From: Globodera rostochiensis
Taxonomy: Eukaryota; Nematoda; Chromadorea; Rhabditida; Heteroderidae
Assembly (NCBI GenBank): GCA_018350325.1
Contig: JAEVLN010000043.1
Span: 248,001-312,000, forward strand
Length of the DNA: 64,000 bases
Direction of reading: 5' to 3'
The position numbers and the translations under genes were made by a program. The notes beneath the pieces were generated by a model. That model made no database searches and had not been told where the DNA came from. It was given only the letters and a program-made list of their open reading frames with translations. Shown in pieces: positions 24,480 to 35,700 of this stretch; within the stretch, counting starts at the first letter, position 1, and each line of letters begins with the position of its first letter.

Positions 24480-25281
24480 GAGAGGATAATTTTTAATAAA
24501 TTATTTATGAGATATTTTAACAATAAAAAAAGAAAATTTATTCCGACTTCCGCATCTCCTCCGACTAAACCAATTCGAAGGCCCGAAAATATTTTCGATT
24601 TTCCATCCGTTAGGCCACGGGTCGTCAAATGTTCTTTTGGTCCGTGGCCTTATTTAAGCCCGTTTTTGGTCCCTTGGAAATATTATAGGAGTCGAGAGTC
24701 CCGGTCTCGACATTAAAATTCTCGGTAAATTTTGAATCTTGAACTTTTTTTGGCATAAAGAAAGAAGAGAAGCATTAAATATTTTGTTTAAAATTATTTT
24801 AATCACGATTTTAAACTTAATCGTAATATAATTTCCATCCATTTTTGACCTTTTATGGGAAGTTTCTTGAGAAAAATGCAGTAATAATTGGTAATTAATA
24901 AACAATTCAAAAAAATTAAACAAATTTCAAAAATCTTAAGGTTAAAAAGTTCACATTTTTAAGAATCGGCCTCTGCCCAATTTTTACACTCTTTTTTTGG
25001 ACAGTGTTTGATCACTTAAGTGGAACCCGAACCAAGCCCGAAATTTCGTTAATTTAAAAACATGCAAAATTATTTTGTTAAATTTTATCAAAAGAAAAAT
25101 GGCAAGCAATTGAAAGCAAACGAAAAATTACAAATAAAGCGCAAATATTAGCCCTTAAATAGCCTTTTTCTTAAAATAAATGATGGGAATATATGCTAAA
25201 AAAGGTGAATAAATGGTCCCAAATTGATGGAATTAGTTCGATCGCTTAAATACAATTAGAAGTTTCATTGTTGGCATGCAA
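24480..25281. other. 3' flank between convergent genes
   Basis: AT-rich sequence between the peroxidase stop and the stop of copy A. A motif CTCGGTAAATTTTGAATCTTGA at 24721, preceded by GAGTCGAGAGTC-type bases, recurs near 30196, so part is dispersed repeat. No gene is seen. Confidence 0.5.
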
Positions 25282-28200
25282 TTAAGCGTCAATCACCGCG
25301 CGAATCGCCAAAAGGTATTCGTCCATGAACATCATGTTCATTTCGTTCGGTGGGCTGTCTTCGAGTTCTTCGCTCAGATCCGCGTACCGGTTGAACTTTT
25401 CGTCGTTTACGTTCTTCAATTTGTTGTCCAATGCCTCGAAATTCTTGCACGTTAACGACGTCTTTCTCGATTTCGATTTCAACTTTTTTGACTTTTTCGA
25501 CCAACGGGGAGCAAAGCGACGCGAAAGTTTCACCGCCTTCATTTTCGATGTCTTCTGCCTTAAAAAAATGGGGGGGGGGGGGAGGAAATGTTGGCATTTT
25601 GAAGGCAAATTCAAACTTGATGAGCAAACTGCAAATCTTCTTGAGCAAACAGCGCAATCCGGGATTGGGGCCATCGTACATCTTTGGCTAAAAATGCAAA
25701 TTATAAACACAAAATATTTCCACCCCCCTCCCCCAACAAATTTAGACATTCCCCCTAATGATACAATTACCTAATTAATTCGCTTTCAAGAAGCATCCAG
25801 CAAATTGAAGGAAATGTCAAAACAAAAAACAAAAAAACAAAAAACAAAAAAAGGGATGCCGGTTAATTATGGCGCCGTGCTGGCGTGAAGCATTCCGCTC
25901 CGGCACTTACATTGTCGGCTGCTTTGTTGCCTTGCAATTCAGTCAGTTTTCGGTTGCATTTGCTGCCATGGCAATTATGGCATTTTGACCTCCCTTTGGT
26001 ACAGAATTGGCCCAAAACTTTACAGCCGGAATCCGTGACACATCCGGTGACGCGAAAATGATCGTTGCCGTCATCTGTTTTGATTTAAGCTTGTGCAGAA
26101 AAATCAGCGCACTTTTTTTGTCATAATATTTTTAAGAAATTTTAAAAATTCAAAAAGTTATAGTCACTTTTGTTTAAAAAATAAAATAATTTCCAGAAAA
26201 AAAATCATAAACTTCACCCCAGCAGGAATTAAACAGCCCCAACTAGCAAAAAACGGAGCGGCTTTATCTTTTTTACTCTTTTAATTAAATAATATAAAAT
26301 GATTTGGATGTTGAAATGTGCTGGCTCACTCACTATCGTGGCAGCGGAATATTTGGCATCCGACACGCCCGTTGCAAGAAAACGTCTCCCTTATTTTGTC
26401 CGTAATGCTCATATTCTTCTTCAACCAGCTCAACAGGTCCTGGGGCGGATTTTTTTTGTTGGCGTAACGGACGGAATAGTAGCAGAGGTCGGCTAAATAA
26501 TTAATAATAATTATTATTATTAAAGATTTCCAATTTATTCCATCCTTTCGCGCATTCCCACCACCGCGGAGAGTTTGCGGCCGTTTCAGACGACAGAGAG
26601 TTGAGCGGGATCGGGTGTTGGAGTTGTAAGAAAAGCTCGGGACCGTGATTGGTCGGGATTGCAAAACCTCGGGGGTCGGGATCCCGGACCTCTGATCCCG
26701 ATCTAGACCACCGACATCGACCGATCAAAGCCGGGATCGGAATTTCAAAACACGGGATAAGCCCTGCCGATCCCGGGCCTTTGATCCCGATTACGCTGCA
26801 ACTCTAGCTTCAGGCCAAAGCGAACCGAAAATTGCCGATTCCGGAAAGTATTGGGAAAAAAATGTTTTCCCTGGCGTGCTGTTTTTTGTTTGTTTGTTGT
26901 AACTTTGCCTACTAAAACAAACATTTGAGAGAAAATGTTAAAAAGAATTTATGAACAAAACGTCCATTTTAGTTGTTTAATGTGCCTGTAAATTATTAAA
27001 CAACTTCTTACCATTCGGATCGATCTTTCTTCCCAATTCGATGCTTTTTTTATTGCACTCTTCTTTATAGCATCCGGAGCAGCTCGGCGCTGCCAGTCGA
27101 TCCGCTTTCAATGAACAAAATTGGCCCAATTCCACGTCGAGAGTGCATTTGGTGCTATGATCATCGTTAATCTTTTGCTTTGCGCATCCGTTGAGCACAA
27201 AAATATCGTTGCCCCTTGCTGATAAACAAATTCTTTTTGCGTAAAAATAATTAAAATAGGGAGGGGGTCAGAAAGTGTAAAATTAGCATTTTGATCGATC
27301 AGAAGTTTTATTGATTTTTAAAATTAATTAATTGTTCAAATTTGCCCACCATCTTGGCACCGGTAAGTCTCGCAGCCGACATCGCTGTAGCATTGAATCG
27401 ATTGCCGTGAATCCGTGATTTTGTCATGCCATTTATTCAAAATATGCTCCTCAAGAGCTTTGAGTTTGTCTTTGTCGAACTTTTTAACGTAGTACAGCGA
27501 ATGGTAGCATTTGTAATTACCACCAACTACAATTTGTTTTGTTTCAAATAAGTTTTCATTAATCAATGCTCTGTTGACCAACGCGGAGGACAATTCGTCA
27601 ATGGACAATCCCATGACAATTCATCAACTGAACTAATCCCATGACATTTGTCAATATGTGACATCCCTGACATTTGTCAATATGTAGACATCCTATGACA
27701 CTGGACGAATACCATGACAATTCGTCAATGGAAATCCCATAACTGACAATTCGTCAATGGTCAATCCCTGACATTTTGTCAGTAGAAAATCTAAGACAAT
27801 TCTCAACTGGGTGGCCATCTAATGTCAATTGACAAACTTCATGACAATTTGTCAATTGACAATTTACTGACATTTTTTCAATGGTCAATTCCATGACAAT
27901 TTGTCAATGGACGGATCGAATGACAATCCATCAACTGAAATATTTAGACAATTCGTAAATGGCCGGATCGAATGACAACTCATCAACTAAATCAGCCCCG
28001 GTTTTTATGACCGGGACCAAATTTAGTCCCGACCCCGGGGTTTCCTTAAAAGTCCCGGTCCCGTACTAGCCTACTTTATTGATATGCCTGAAAAATGAAA
28101 TTTTTACTTGTTCTGAAACAACAAATTAAAACTGATTCGAGAACGAATCCGAGAATAATGGAACTGAAGAAAACCAGAGGTTTTCAGTTTGGACGTGCTA

Positions 28201-28396
28201 ATCTTTTGTTATTGTCCGGCAGATTACCCCCAAAACATTGGTCAGCAAAGCATTGAGCCCATCCCCGAAACTATCGGTCCTCACTTATAGAAGGAATGCC
28301 CGAAGGAAGCGAAGGAAGGGCGCCCCATTGAATGCTGTGACGCGCCAACATGACGAGGCAGAACAGACGCACAAGGACGAGCGATTGGGGGGCCAT
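25282..28396 (-). CDS. Secreted cysteine-rich protein, copy A (two Cys domains plus basic tail), about 386 aa
   Basis: Family not recognised. Exons (minus): 28396-28285, 27526-27350, 27218-27012, 26492-26334, 26074-25911, 25681-25617, 25558-25282; all phases fit. Exon 1 encodes a signal peptide (MAPQSLVLVRLFCLVMLARH), so the product is probably exported. Exons 2+3 and 4+5 each encode one domain: a first half with KCYHS and GCETYRCQDG and a second half with LGQFC and CSGCYKEECNK. The spacing and terminal Cys-Asn recall Ly6/uPAR-type three-finger domains, but that is inference. The last exon encodes a strongly basic stretch (KLSRRFAPRWSKKSKKLKSK) that could act as a nuclear localisation signal, then an acidic end (MFMDEYLLAIRAV). 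Signal peptide, disulfide-type modules, basic tail and tandem duplication make an effector role plausible but unproven. Confidence 0.75.
27590..28010. repeat. Degenerate GACAATTCGTCAATGG-type repeats in intron 1 of copy A
   Basis: Many diverged repeats built on GACAATTCGTC or its variants, spaced 20-45 bases. The core is shared with the regular 26-bp arrays in intron 1 of copies B and C, so this looks like the ancestral or decayed form of that satellite. Confidence 0.7.
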
Positions 28397-28790
28397 TGGC
28401 AAATTGAATTGAATTTGGTTTCAAAGCGCTTTCCTTAAAAATATATAAATTCCCAATTTTGAGTTTTGCCCTCCTCAAGAATAGCGCTGATATTTCCAAA
28501 ATGCCCACCATAAAGTGTTTATGAAAATGAAATGATTGGCAAAGTCCGATGGGGCGATTGAATGAAGCCAATGGAATGATTCATTCATCCAAAAAGCGAT
28601 GGACGGAATTCCAAAAACAAAAAAAAAAGATAAATTGGCGTCACTTTTTTTACATTTATTTTACTGAAAATCGTCCGACAGATGAAACCAATGGAAATGC
28701 AAATGATTCATCCAAAAAGCGATGGTCGAAAAAGTTATTTAATAAATGCATAAATACCGTACTTTTTTTAACAAAAAATGGTAAAAAAGG
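28397..28790 (-). promoter_or_regulatory. Conserved 5' flank of copy A
   Basis: Sequence immediately upstream of the signal-peptide exon. It is largely shared with the flanks of B (35882-36412) and C (43084-43613): AAAGTGTTTATGAAAAT, then two internal copies of ATGATTCATCCAAAAAGCG, then AATGCATAAATACCGTAC. Conservation in all three copies suggests either a shared promoter or simply recent duplication. Confidence 0.55.
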
Positions 28791-28933
28791 GATATTGAAT
28801 TTTTGCTAAGTGATCAAATTTGAGTCTAAAAACGTTAAACGCTTCGACCACCGACCCTTCCATAGTAGTCGTTGTTTTTGTACTTTCTCAAGTCGTCGTA
28901 TTCGTTCCGGGACACTTTCCCCGCAAGGGATAA

Positions 28934-29262
28934 TCAAATTGAATTGTCCATCAGCAGAAAAGCATCGTCCTTGTAATAAAAAGTGACAGTCAACTAAAAT
29001 AAACAAAACAATAACAAAACTCACAATGTACGCTCGCCATTGACACTTTTTGTAAGCCTCTCGGAAAGGGAACATTTCGACTTTGAAGACAAAAGCACCA
29101 GGTAAAGTCGACATTGGAAACTGGCAACTGAAACTGAACTCCTTGCATTCGTTGGCATCCGGACACTCATTGGGCTGATGATTTGCACTCTGAAATTAAA
29201 AGAATTTTGTGATTTAATATCTCAGAACACCCACCACTTTATTTTGTTTGCCCACTTTACAT
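28934..29262 (-). pseudogene. D1: partial copy of a secreted Cys-rich gene (last three exons)
   Basis: Exons 29262-29235, 29189-29025 and 28969-28934 match the last three exons of D2: CKVGKQNKV; NECPDANECKEFSFSC through WRAYI; then DDAFLLMDN. One extra T relative to D2 brings a stop 11 codons into the last exon. The reading frame lost by this change appears to continue as EYDDLRKYKNNDYYG downstream. The first exon is only a remnant at about 29878-29940 without a signal peptide, and the intron before exon 29262 is occupied by the 21-bp satellite. It could still be transcribed as a 3' extension of D2. Confidence 0.5.
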
Positions 29263-29344
29263 CTAGAATGAGTGACGTCAATCAATGCGACTGAAACAAG
29301 AAAGAAGTGTTTTTGTGGCATTAAATCATTGATAGTGAGACAAA

Positions 29345-29876
29345 TTACATCTGATTGTCCTTAAATTACATCTGATTGTCCTTAAATTACATCTGATTGC
29401 CCTTAAATTACATCTGATTGCCCTTAAATTACATCTGATTGCCCTTAAATTACATCTGATTCCCTTAAATTAGAGCTGATTGTCCTTAAATTAGACTTAA
29501 ATTACATCTGATTGCCCTTAAATTAGAGCTGATTGTCCTTAAATTAGAGCTGATTGTCCTTAAATTACATCTGATTGCCCTTAAATTAGAGCTGATTGTC
29601 CTTAAATTAGAGCTGATTGTCCTTAAATTACATCTGATTGTCCTTAAATTAGAGCTGATTGTCCTTAAATTAGAGCTGATTGTCCTTAAATTAGAGCTGA
29701 TTGTCCTTAAATTAGAGCTGATTGTCCTTAAATTAGAGCTGATTGTCCTTAAATTACATCTGATTGTCCTTAAATTAGAGCAGATTGTCCTTAAATTACA
29801 TCTGATTGTCCTTAAATTAGAGCAGATTGTCCTTAAATTAGAGCAGATTGTCCTTAAATTACATCTGATTGTCCAT
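29345..29876. repeat. 21-bp minisatellite, about 25 units
   Basis: Tandem units with core TTAAATTACATCTGATTG and a second type where ACATC is replaced by AGAGC; the two types are interspersed in short runs. A single-copy version of the seed (CATCTGATTGTC) lies in D2 at about 30781, which suggests the array grew from coding or intron-edge sequence. Confidence 0.95.
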
Positions 29877-29884
29877 ATTAATCA

Positions 29885-30965
29885 TTAGAAAATCAGCCAA
29901 GACTCCCATCTTAGCACAGTCAAAGTTCTCCAAGTGCAACTCGGCACCCGGACACGTTTTCCCATGGGATTATCAATTGGATCGTCCAGCAGCAGACGAG
30001 CATCGTCCTGTGAATGAAAAGACAGCCAGAAGAAATGCTCGATTTTTTTTTTGGGTCTCGAGTCTTGAGGGGGTCTCGAGTCTTGAGGGGGTCTCGAGTC
30101 TTGAGGGGGTCTCGAGTCTTGAGGGGGTCTCGAGTCTTGAGGGGGTCTCGAGGGAGTCTCGAGGGAGTCTCAAGTCTTGAGGGGTTCTCGAGTCTCGGTA
30201 AATTTTAAGTCTTGAGCATCCCTACAACTGAAACCGAAATGAACACACACACACACTCACAATGTAAGCTCGCCATCCGTGGCAATGTTCGTTAACCGAT
30301 TGGGGGAAAGAACCCGCCGAGACATTGAAGACAATAGCACCAGGAAAAGCCCAAATTCGGCCTATTTTGTCTATTGAGCAACTGAAACTGAACTCCTTGC
30401 ACCCGCCGGCATCAGGACATTTAGTCGGCTGATGATTTGGACTCTGAAATAAAACAATTTTTGTGATTTAATATCCCAGCAGAACACTTACCACTTTATG
30501 TTCTTCATTGCCCACCTCACATTTTGTACCATAACCATAACGCAAATATTCTGGAATATTGGTGAGGTACAAATATTCCAGAATTTTAGCTAACCATAGC
30601 TGACAGTGCTGAACTTGCTTCGACAAAACGGTCCAGCCACCACGGTCATTTTAATTTTGTTATCCTCGGCGTTCATCTGAAGTACAGTGACGGGTAAGCC
30701 TTGGCCTTTTAGCTCTGACGAGTCAATGCGACTAAAACTTTTGTGGCATTTAAAGCATCGATATGAAGCAAAACGCTTGCATCTGATTGTCTTTCGGAAT
30801 CGTCAAATAGCCGAGCTGAGAGTCCACCTTTGCACAGGCAAAGTGCTCCAACGAAAAAAGGTCTTCCATGGGACAGCAGCGACTGGTGAAAGGTGCCGTG
30901 CCGCCGCAGCCGCCGACGATGAGCAGCAACAAGCGCGCACATTGGAGAACAAAAGCTGAGGCCAT
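29885..30965 (-). CDS. D2: secreted cysteine-rich protein, about 194 aa
   Basis: Not recognised. Exons (minus): 30965-30828, 30676-30595, 30550-30492, 30443-30261, 30007-29885; phases fit. Exon 1 encodes a signal peptide (MASAFVLQCARLLLLIVGG) followed by SRCCPMEDLFSLEHFACAK. Later parts are VVAGPFCRSKFSTVSY, YGTKCEVGNEEHKV and KCPDAGGCKEFSFSCSID, ending with a Cys-His-Gly-Trp region and WRAYIDDARLLLDDP. About eleven cysteines in 175 mature residues suggest a disulfide-bonded extracellular protein. The last exon runs into sequence homologous to exon 1 of the family (the two share CCCATGG), so D2 and D1 appear fused by unequal crossing-over. An 18-bp minisatellite lies in the last intron. Confidence 0.6.
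30053..30188. repeat. 18-bp minisatellite in an intron of D2
   Basis: Units of CTCGAGTCTTGAGGGGGT repeated about five to six times, then degenerate copies. 18 is divisible by three, so open frames on both strands are an artefact of the repeat. Confidence 0.95.
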
Positions 30966-31058
30966 CAGCAAGCAGTAGGGCTGCAATTTATAGTTTCCTT
31001 GCTATTTTTTTGCGGACTTTTCGGTATGTACTACGTGTACTGTACGGAAATGAAGTTA

Positions 31059-31135
31059 GTGATTAGTAGTGCTGCACGAGAGTCTCGGTCTCGAGTATCG
31101 GGGAATTTTGGGTCTCGTGCAGCACTAGTGATTAG
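31059..31135. mobile_element. 61-bp MITE with 15-bp terminal inverted repeats and 8-bp target duplication
   Basis: TIRs TAGTGCTGCACGAGA (31067-31081) and its exact reverse complement (31113-31127) are flanked on both sides by GTGATTAG (31059-31066 and 31128-31135). An 8-bp duplication is typical of hAT-type elements. The paralogous block at about 38143-38190 has the flanks (GTACGGAAATGAAGTTAG, later CAGCTACTGCCCTG) without the insert. Confidence 0.85.
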
Positions 31136-31470
31136 GTCTCCCCTTATTCACCAGCTACCGCCCTGTCGATTTACTTCACTAATATTTAAGATTTAAATTG
31201 AGCAAAGTTGAAAAGGTCGACGGACAACGCTTAATATTAATAAATGAGAAAGGAACAAAGATGAAAAAAAAATGGAAGCCGATGTAAAAAAATGATACGA
31301 AGAAAAAGTGAAAGAAAGCCTCCGTGTGTAATGTGAAGATGATCCCCCCGGAGGGGAAAATGCATAGGTTAAATGTTGTGGGCGGGGTGTAATGTGAAAA
31401 AGGAACGAAATATAACTGGGAGAGACAGTTAGAGAGAATGGGTGAGCGGTGGCCAATGTTTGATGGGACG

Positions 31471-31510
31471 GGGGGGGGGAGGGGGGAGGGGGGGGGGGGG
31501 GGGGGGGGGG
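31471..31510. repeat. Poly-G tract
   Basis: About 40 bases of G interrupted by two A. It lies beside a copy of the shared flank sequence (31575-31650: ATGATTCATTCATTCT, GCGATGGCCGGAATTCC). Confidence 0.95.
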
Positions 31511-32079
31511 AAGTTGCCTCTCATCCGCCGTCGTTCAAGAATTCTTAAAATATATTCAAGATGCAACGATGTGAAGCCAATGGAAACGATGACAGAATGA
31601 AATGATTCATTCATTCTCAAAAAAGCGATGGCCGGAATTCCAAAAACATAAATTGACAACCTCAATTGAAAATATTTTAGATATTTATTGTGACATTTTT
31701 GTTTCAATAATCTTTGCTCTCCACTGACGCATTCAAAAAGATCAAAATCATAACTCGTTTGACAGATTAACCAGTTAAGTTTATTGCACATAAAGGCAAA
31801 TTCTATGCTCTACTCGCAGCTGGCAATTGGTTTTGTCCGATTTTTGCCTATAGGACATTTTGTCCGATTTGCGCGACAGGACCTTTTGTCCACCGGACAT
31901 TGTGTCCACGTACGCTTTTTTGGTAATAACTTTTTTGAATTTGTTCGATGATTCGACATTCGGTTTGGAAGCGGCTTTCTATCCATTAAATGCAAGAAAG
32001 AATGCGTCCCAACTGCTGCTTGAACGGCTAGCACGCCTAAAAGGGCGGGGGAGTTTAAAAGAGATGGCGCTGATGGGAC

Positions 32080-32172
32080 GCCCCGGTAGCTTAAAAGACG
32101 GAAAAAGCATTCATTGGCATGGGATTAAAGCTGATCATCAGGCCGAGGGTTCGATTTCCGCCCGGGGCACCA
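32080..32172 (+). mobile_element. tRNA-like unit, SINE-type (block B, first)
   Basis: Perfect 7-bp acceptor stem GCCCCGG/CCGGGGC (32080-32086, 32162-32168) followed by ACCA, a D-arm with GCTT/AAGC, box A-like GGTAGCTTAAAAG and box B GGTTCGATTTCC. Length is 89 bases before the tail. The CCA in DNA and the repeated copies favour a retroposed tRNA-derived element, but a diverged long-variable-arm tRNA cannot be excluded. Confidence 0.6.
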
Positions 32173-32379
32173 TTTTGCCTATCTCTTTCTGCTGGTGGCG
32201 TTAGAAAGTGGCCCCACCGTCGCCCTCGGGCAATCGATCGACTGATGGACCGGTGTCAAGGAAAAGAAGTTATCTGTGAGTCAAGGAAAAAGTGTCCCAG
32301 CCGCTGGTTGGACGGCTAGAATGCCTAAGGGGCGGGGAGCATAAGGAGCCTAATTGAGACAAGACGGCGCTGATGGGAC

Positions 32380-32473
32380 GCCCCGGTAGCTCAGAAGACG
32401 GAAAGAGCATTAATTGGCTTAGATGTGAAGCTAATTACCGTGCCGAGGGTCGTGGGTTTGACTCCCGCCCGGC
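32380..32473 (+). mobile_element. tRNA-like unit, SINE-type (block B, second)
   Basis: Starts with the same GATGGGACGCCCCGGTAGCT as the first unit and has a D-arm GCTC/GAGC, a long hairpin (TAATTGGCTT/AAGCTAATTA) in the anticodon position and a T-arm GTGGG TTTGACT CCCGC. The 3' acceptor strand is imperfect (CCGGCA). Confidence 0.55.
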
Positions 32474-32778
32474 ATTTTGCCAATCTCTTACTTTTATGAA
32501 TGATTAAGGAATTTGGGGAAAAGACGCGCACCGATTCGCCAATCTCCACGTCACAAAATGTTTTCTAATTTCGTTAAATAAACATTTATTCACAACCCAA
32601 AAAACAAAATAATACATTAAATAATGAATAAATTTAAATAAAATACAATTTTAAACGAAAAAGAAAGAAGCGATATAAAAAAAGCAAAATCTTCAGCTTT
32701 GGGATTATTTGGTATTTAAGTCTTTTAGAAATATAAAAGCCCAAAATCAAATTGCTGGAAAGCAAATCATTCGATCGA

Positions 32779-35700
32779 TCATTTTTCAATGGCCAAAAGA
32801 TATTCGTCCATGAACATCATCTTCATTTCGTCGTTGTCTTTGCTGCGCTTGAGTTCTTTGCTCAGATCCGTGTACTGATTGAACAATGGGTCCTTTACGT
32901 CTTGCATTTTCGTTTCCAATTTCTTGCGATCCATGCATGCCGTGCGCTTTTTTGAGTTTTTCGGCTTACGGGGAGCAAAGCGACGCGAAAGTTTATACGG
33001 CTGATTCCTTCAAGAAAAAAGGGGGGGGGGGGGGAGGGAAATGTTGGCATTTTGAAGGCAAATTCAAACTTGGCATCGGTCGCCTTGCAAATCTTCTCGA
33101 GCAGACAGTGCAATTCGGTGTTTTTGGCGGGTTTCGGTGGTTTTTTAGTACTGCGGACTTTGTTGGTTTTGCTAAAGGCCGTGCCGCTCGGCTCGTTCGT
33201 TTTGTCATTTCCTGTGGTTGTTGATGCCATCGAATTGGGCATTTTTGAGCCGGAAATTTTGGGGAAAATTTGGTTTTTGATTCGACTTTTGCTGTGGTTG
33301 TGTCCAAAACATTTTTTATTTTAATTCCCCGGTGAGATGTTTTTGTAATTGTAAATGTGTCACCTTCAAAACAAACCAATTTTAAAAGAAAATGAGCATT
33401 TTTCGACCCTTTTTTTCGTTAAAATATAAATTATGCAAATCTTTCTTCACCAGCAGGCTTCGTTGCTGTTTCGACTTCCCGCACTTCCAACTCGATTCGG
33501 TCTTTATTGCAGTCCGCGCCATAGCATTGGGAGCAGACCGGCTTGCCCTTGCTGCTGCTGCTTGTACAATAAGGCTCTAATTCATCGTTGGTGCATTTGG
33601 TGCTCTTTTCATCTTTGATCTTTTCCTTTGCGCATGCGTTGATCACAAAAATATCGTTGCCTTTTTCTGATTTAAATGTTTTTATTTTGAATAAAATTAT
33701 ATGCTGTCTCATTAAATTCAATTAAAATATACAACGGATGTAATTTGGGTGTCCATTAATTAATTAATTAATTGTTCATTTACCCACCATCTTTGCATCG
33801 GTAAGTCTCACAGCTTACATCGCTGTAGCACTCAATCGAATCACTCCACGTGTTGGCATTGGATTCGCTAAAATCCTTCCATTTCCAATCGTTTTCCAAA
33901 AGATTGACTTCAGCCCAGGGATTGTGGCTCTTTACATGACGCAGCGATTGGGTGCATTTGTGATTGCCTACAATTTTGTATGCTTTGCTAGACCGACACG
34001 GAGGGCAATTCATCCAAGAATAATTCGTCTATTTGCAATCCCAAGACAATTCGTCTCTTTGCAATCCCAAGACAATTCGTCTCTTTGCAATCCCAAGACA
34101 ATTCGTCTCTTTGCAATCCCAAGACAATTCGTCTCTTTGCAATCCCAAGACAATTCGTCTCTTTGCAATCCCAAGACAATTCGTCTCTTTGCAATCCCAA
34201 GACAATTCGTCTCTTTGCAATCCCAAGACAATTCGCCTCTTTGCAATCCCATGACAATTCGTCTATTTGCAATCCCAAGACAATTCGTCTCTTTGCAATC
34301 CCAAGAAAATTCGTTTATTTGCAATCCCAAGACAATTCGTCTCTTTGCAATCCCAAGACAATTCGTCTATTTTCAATCCCAAGACAATTCGTCTCTTTGC
34401 AATCCCAAGACAATTCGTCTCTTTGCAATCCCAAGACAATTCGTCTCTTTGCAATCCCATGACAATTCGTCTATTTGCAATCCCAAGACAATTCGTCACT
34501 TTGCAATCCCAAGACAATTCGTCTCTTTGCAATCCCAAGAAAGTTCGTCTCTTTGCAATCCCAAGACAATTCGTCTCTTTGCAATCCCAAGACAATTCGT
34601 CTCTTTGCAATCCCAAGACAATTCGCCTCTTTGCAATCCCATGACAATTCGTCTATTTGCAATCCCAAGACAATTCGTCTCTTTGCAATCCCAAGAAAAT
34701 TCGTTTATTTGCAATCCCAAGACAATTCGTCTCTTTGCAATCCCAAGACAATTCGTCTATTTTCAATCCCAAGACAATTCGTCTCTTTGCAATCCCAAGA
34801 CAATTCGTTTATTTGCAATCCCAAGACAATTCGTCTATTTTCAATCCCAAGACAATTCGTCTCTTTGCAATCCCAAGACAATTCGTTTATTTGCAATCCC
34901 AAGACAATTCGTCTCTTTGCAATCCCAAGACAATTCGTCTCTTTGCAATCCCAAGACAATTCGTCTCTTTGCAATCCCAAGACAATTCGTCTCTTTGCAA
35001 TCCCAAGACAATTCGTCTCTTTGCAATCCCAAGACAATTCGTCACTTAGCAATCCCATGACAATTCGTCTATTTGCAATCCCAAGACAATTCGTCTCTTT
35101 GCAATCCCAAGACAATTCGTTTATTTGCAATCCCAAGACAATTCGTCTCTTTGCAATCCCTAGACAATTCGTCTCTTTGCAATCCCATGACAATTCGTCT
35201 ATTTGCAATCCCAAGACAATTCGTCTCTTTGCAATCCCATGACAATTCGTCTATTTGCAATCCCAAGACAATTCGTCTCTTTGCAATCCCAAGACAATTC
35301 GCCTCTTTGCAATCCCATGACAATTCGTCTATTTGCAATCCCAAGACAATTCGTCTCTTTGCAATCCCAAGACAATTCGTTTATTTGCAATCCCAAGACA
35401 ATTCGTCTCTTTGCAATCCCAAGACAATTCGTCTCTTTGCAATCCCAAGACAATTCGTCTCTTTGCAATCCCATGACAATTCGTCTCTTTGCAATCCCAA
35501 GACAATTCGTCTCTTTGCAATCCCAAGACAATTCGTCTCTTTGCAATCCCAAGACAATTCGTCTCTTTGCAATCCCATGACAATTCGTCTCTTTGCAATC
35601 CCAAGACAATTCGTCTCTTTGCAATCCCATGACAATTCGTCTCTTTGCAATCCCAAGACAATTCGTCTCTTTGCAATCCCAAGACAATTCGTCTCTTTGC

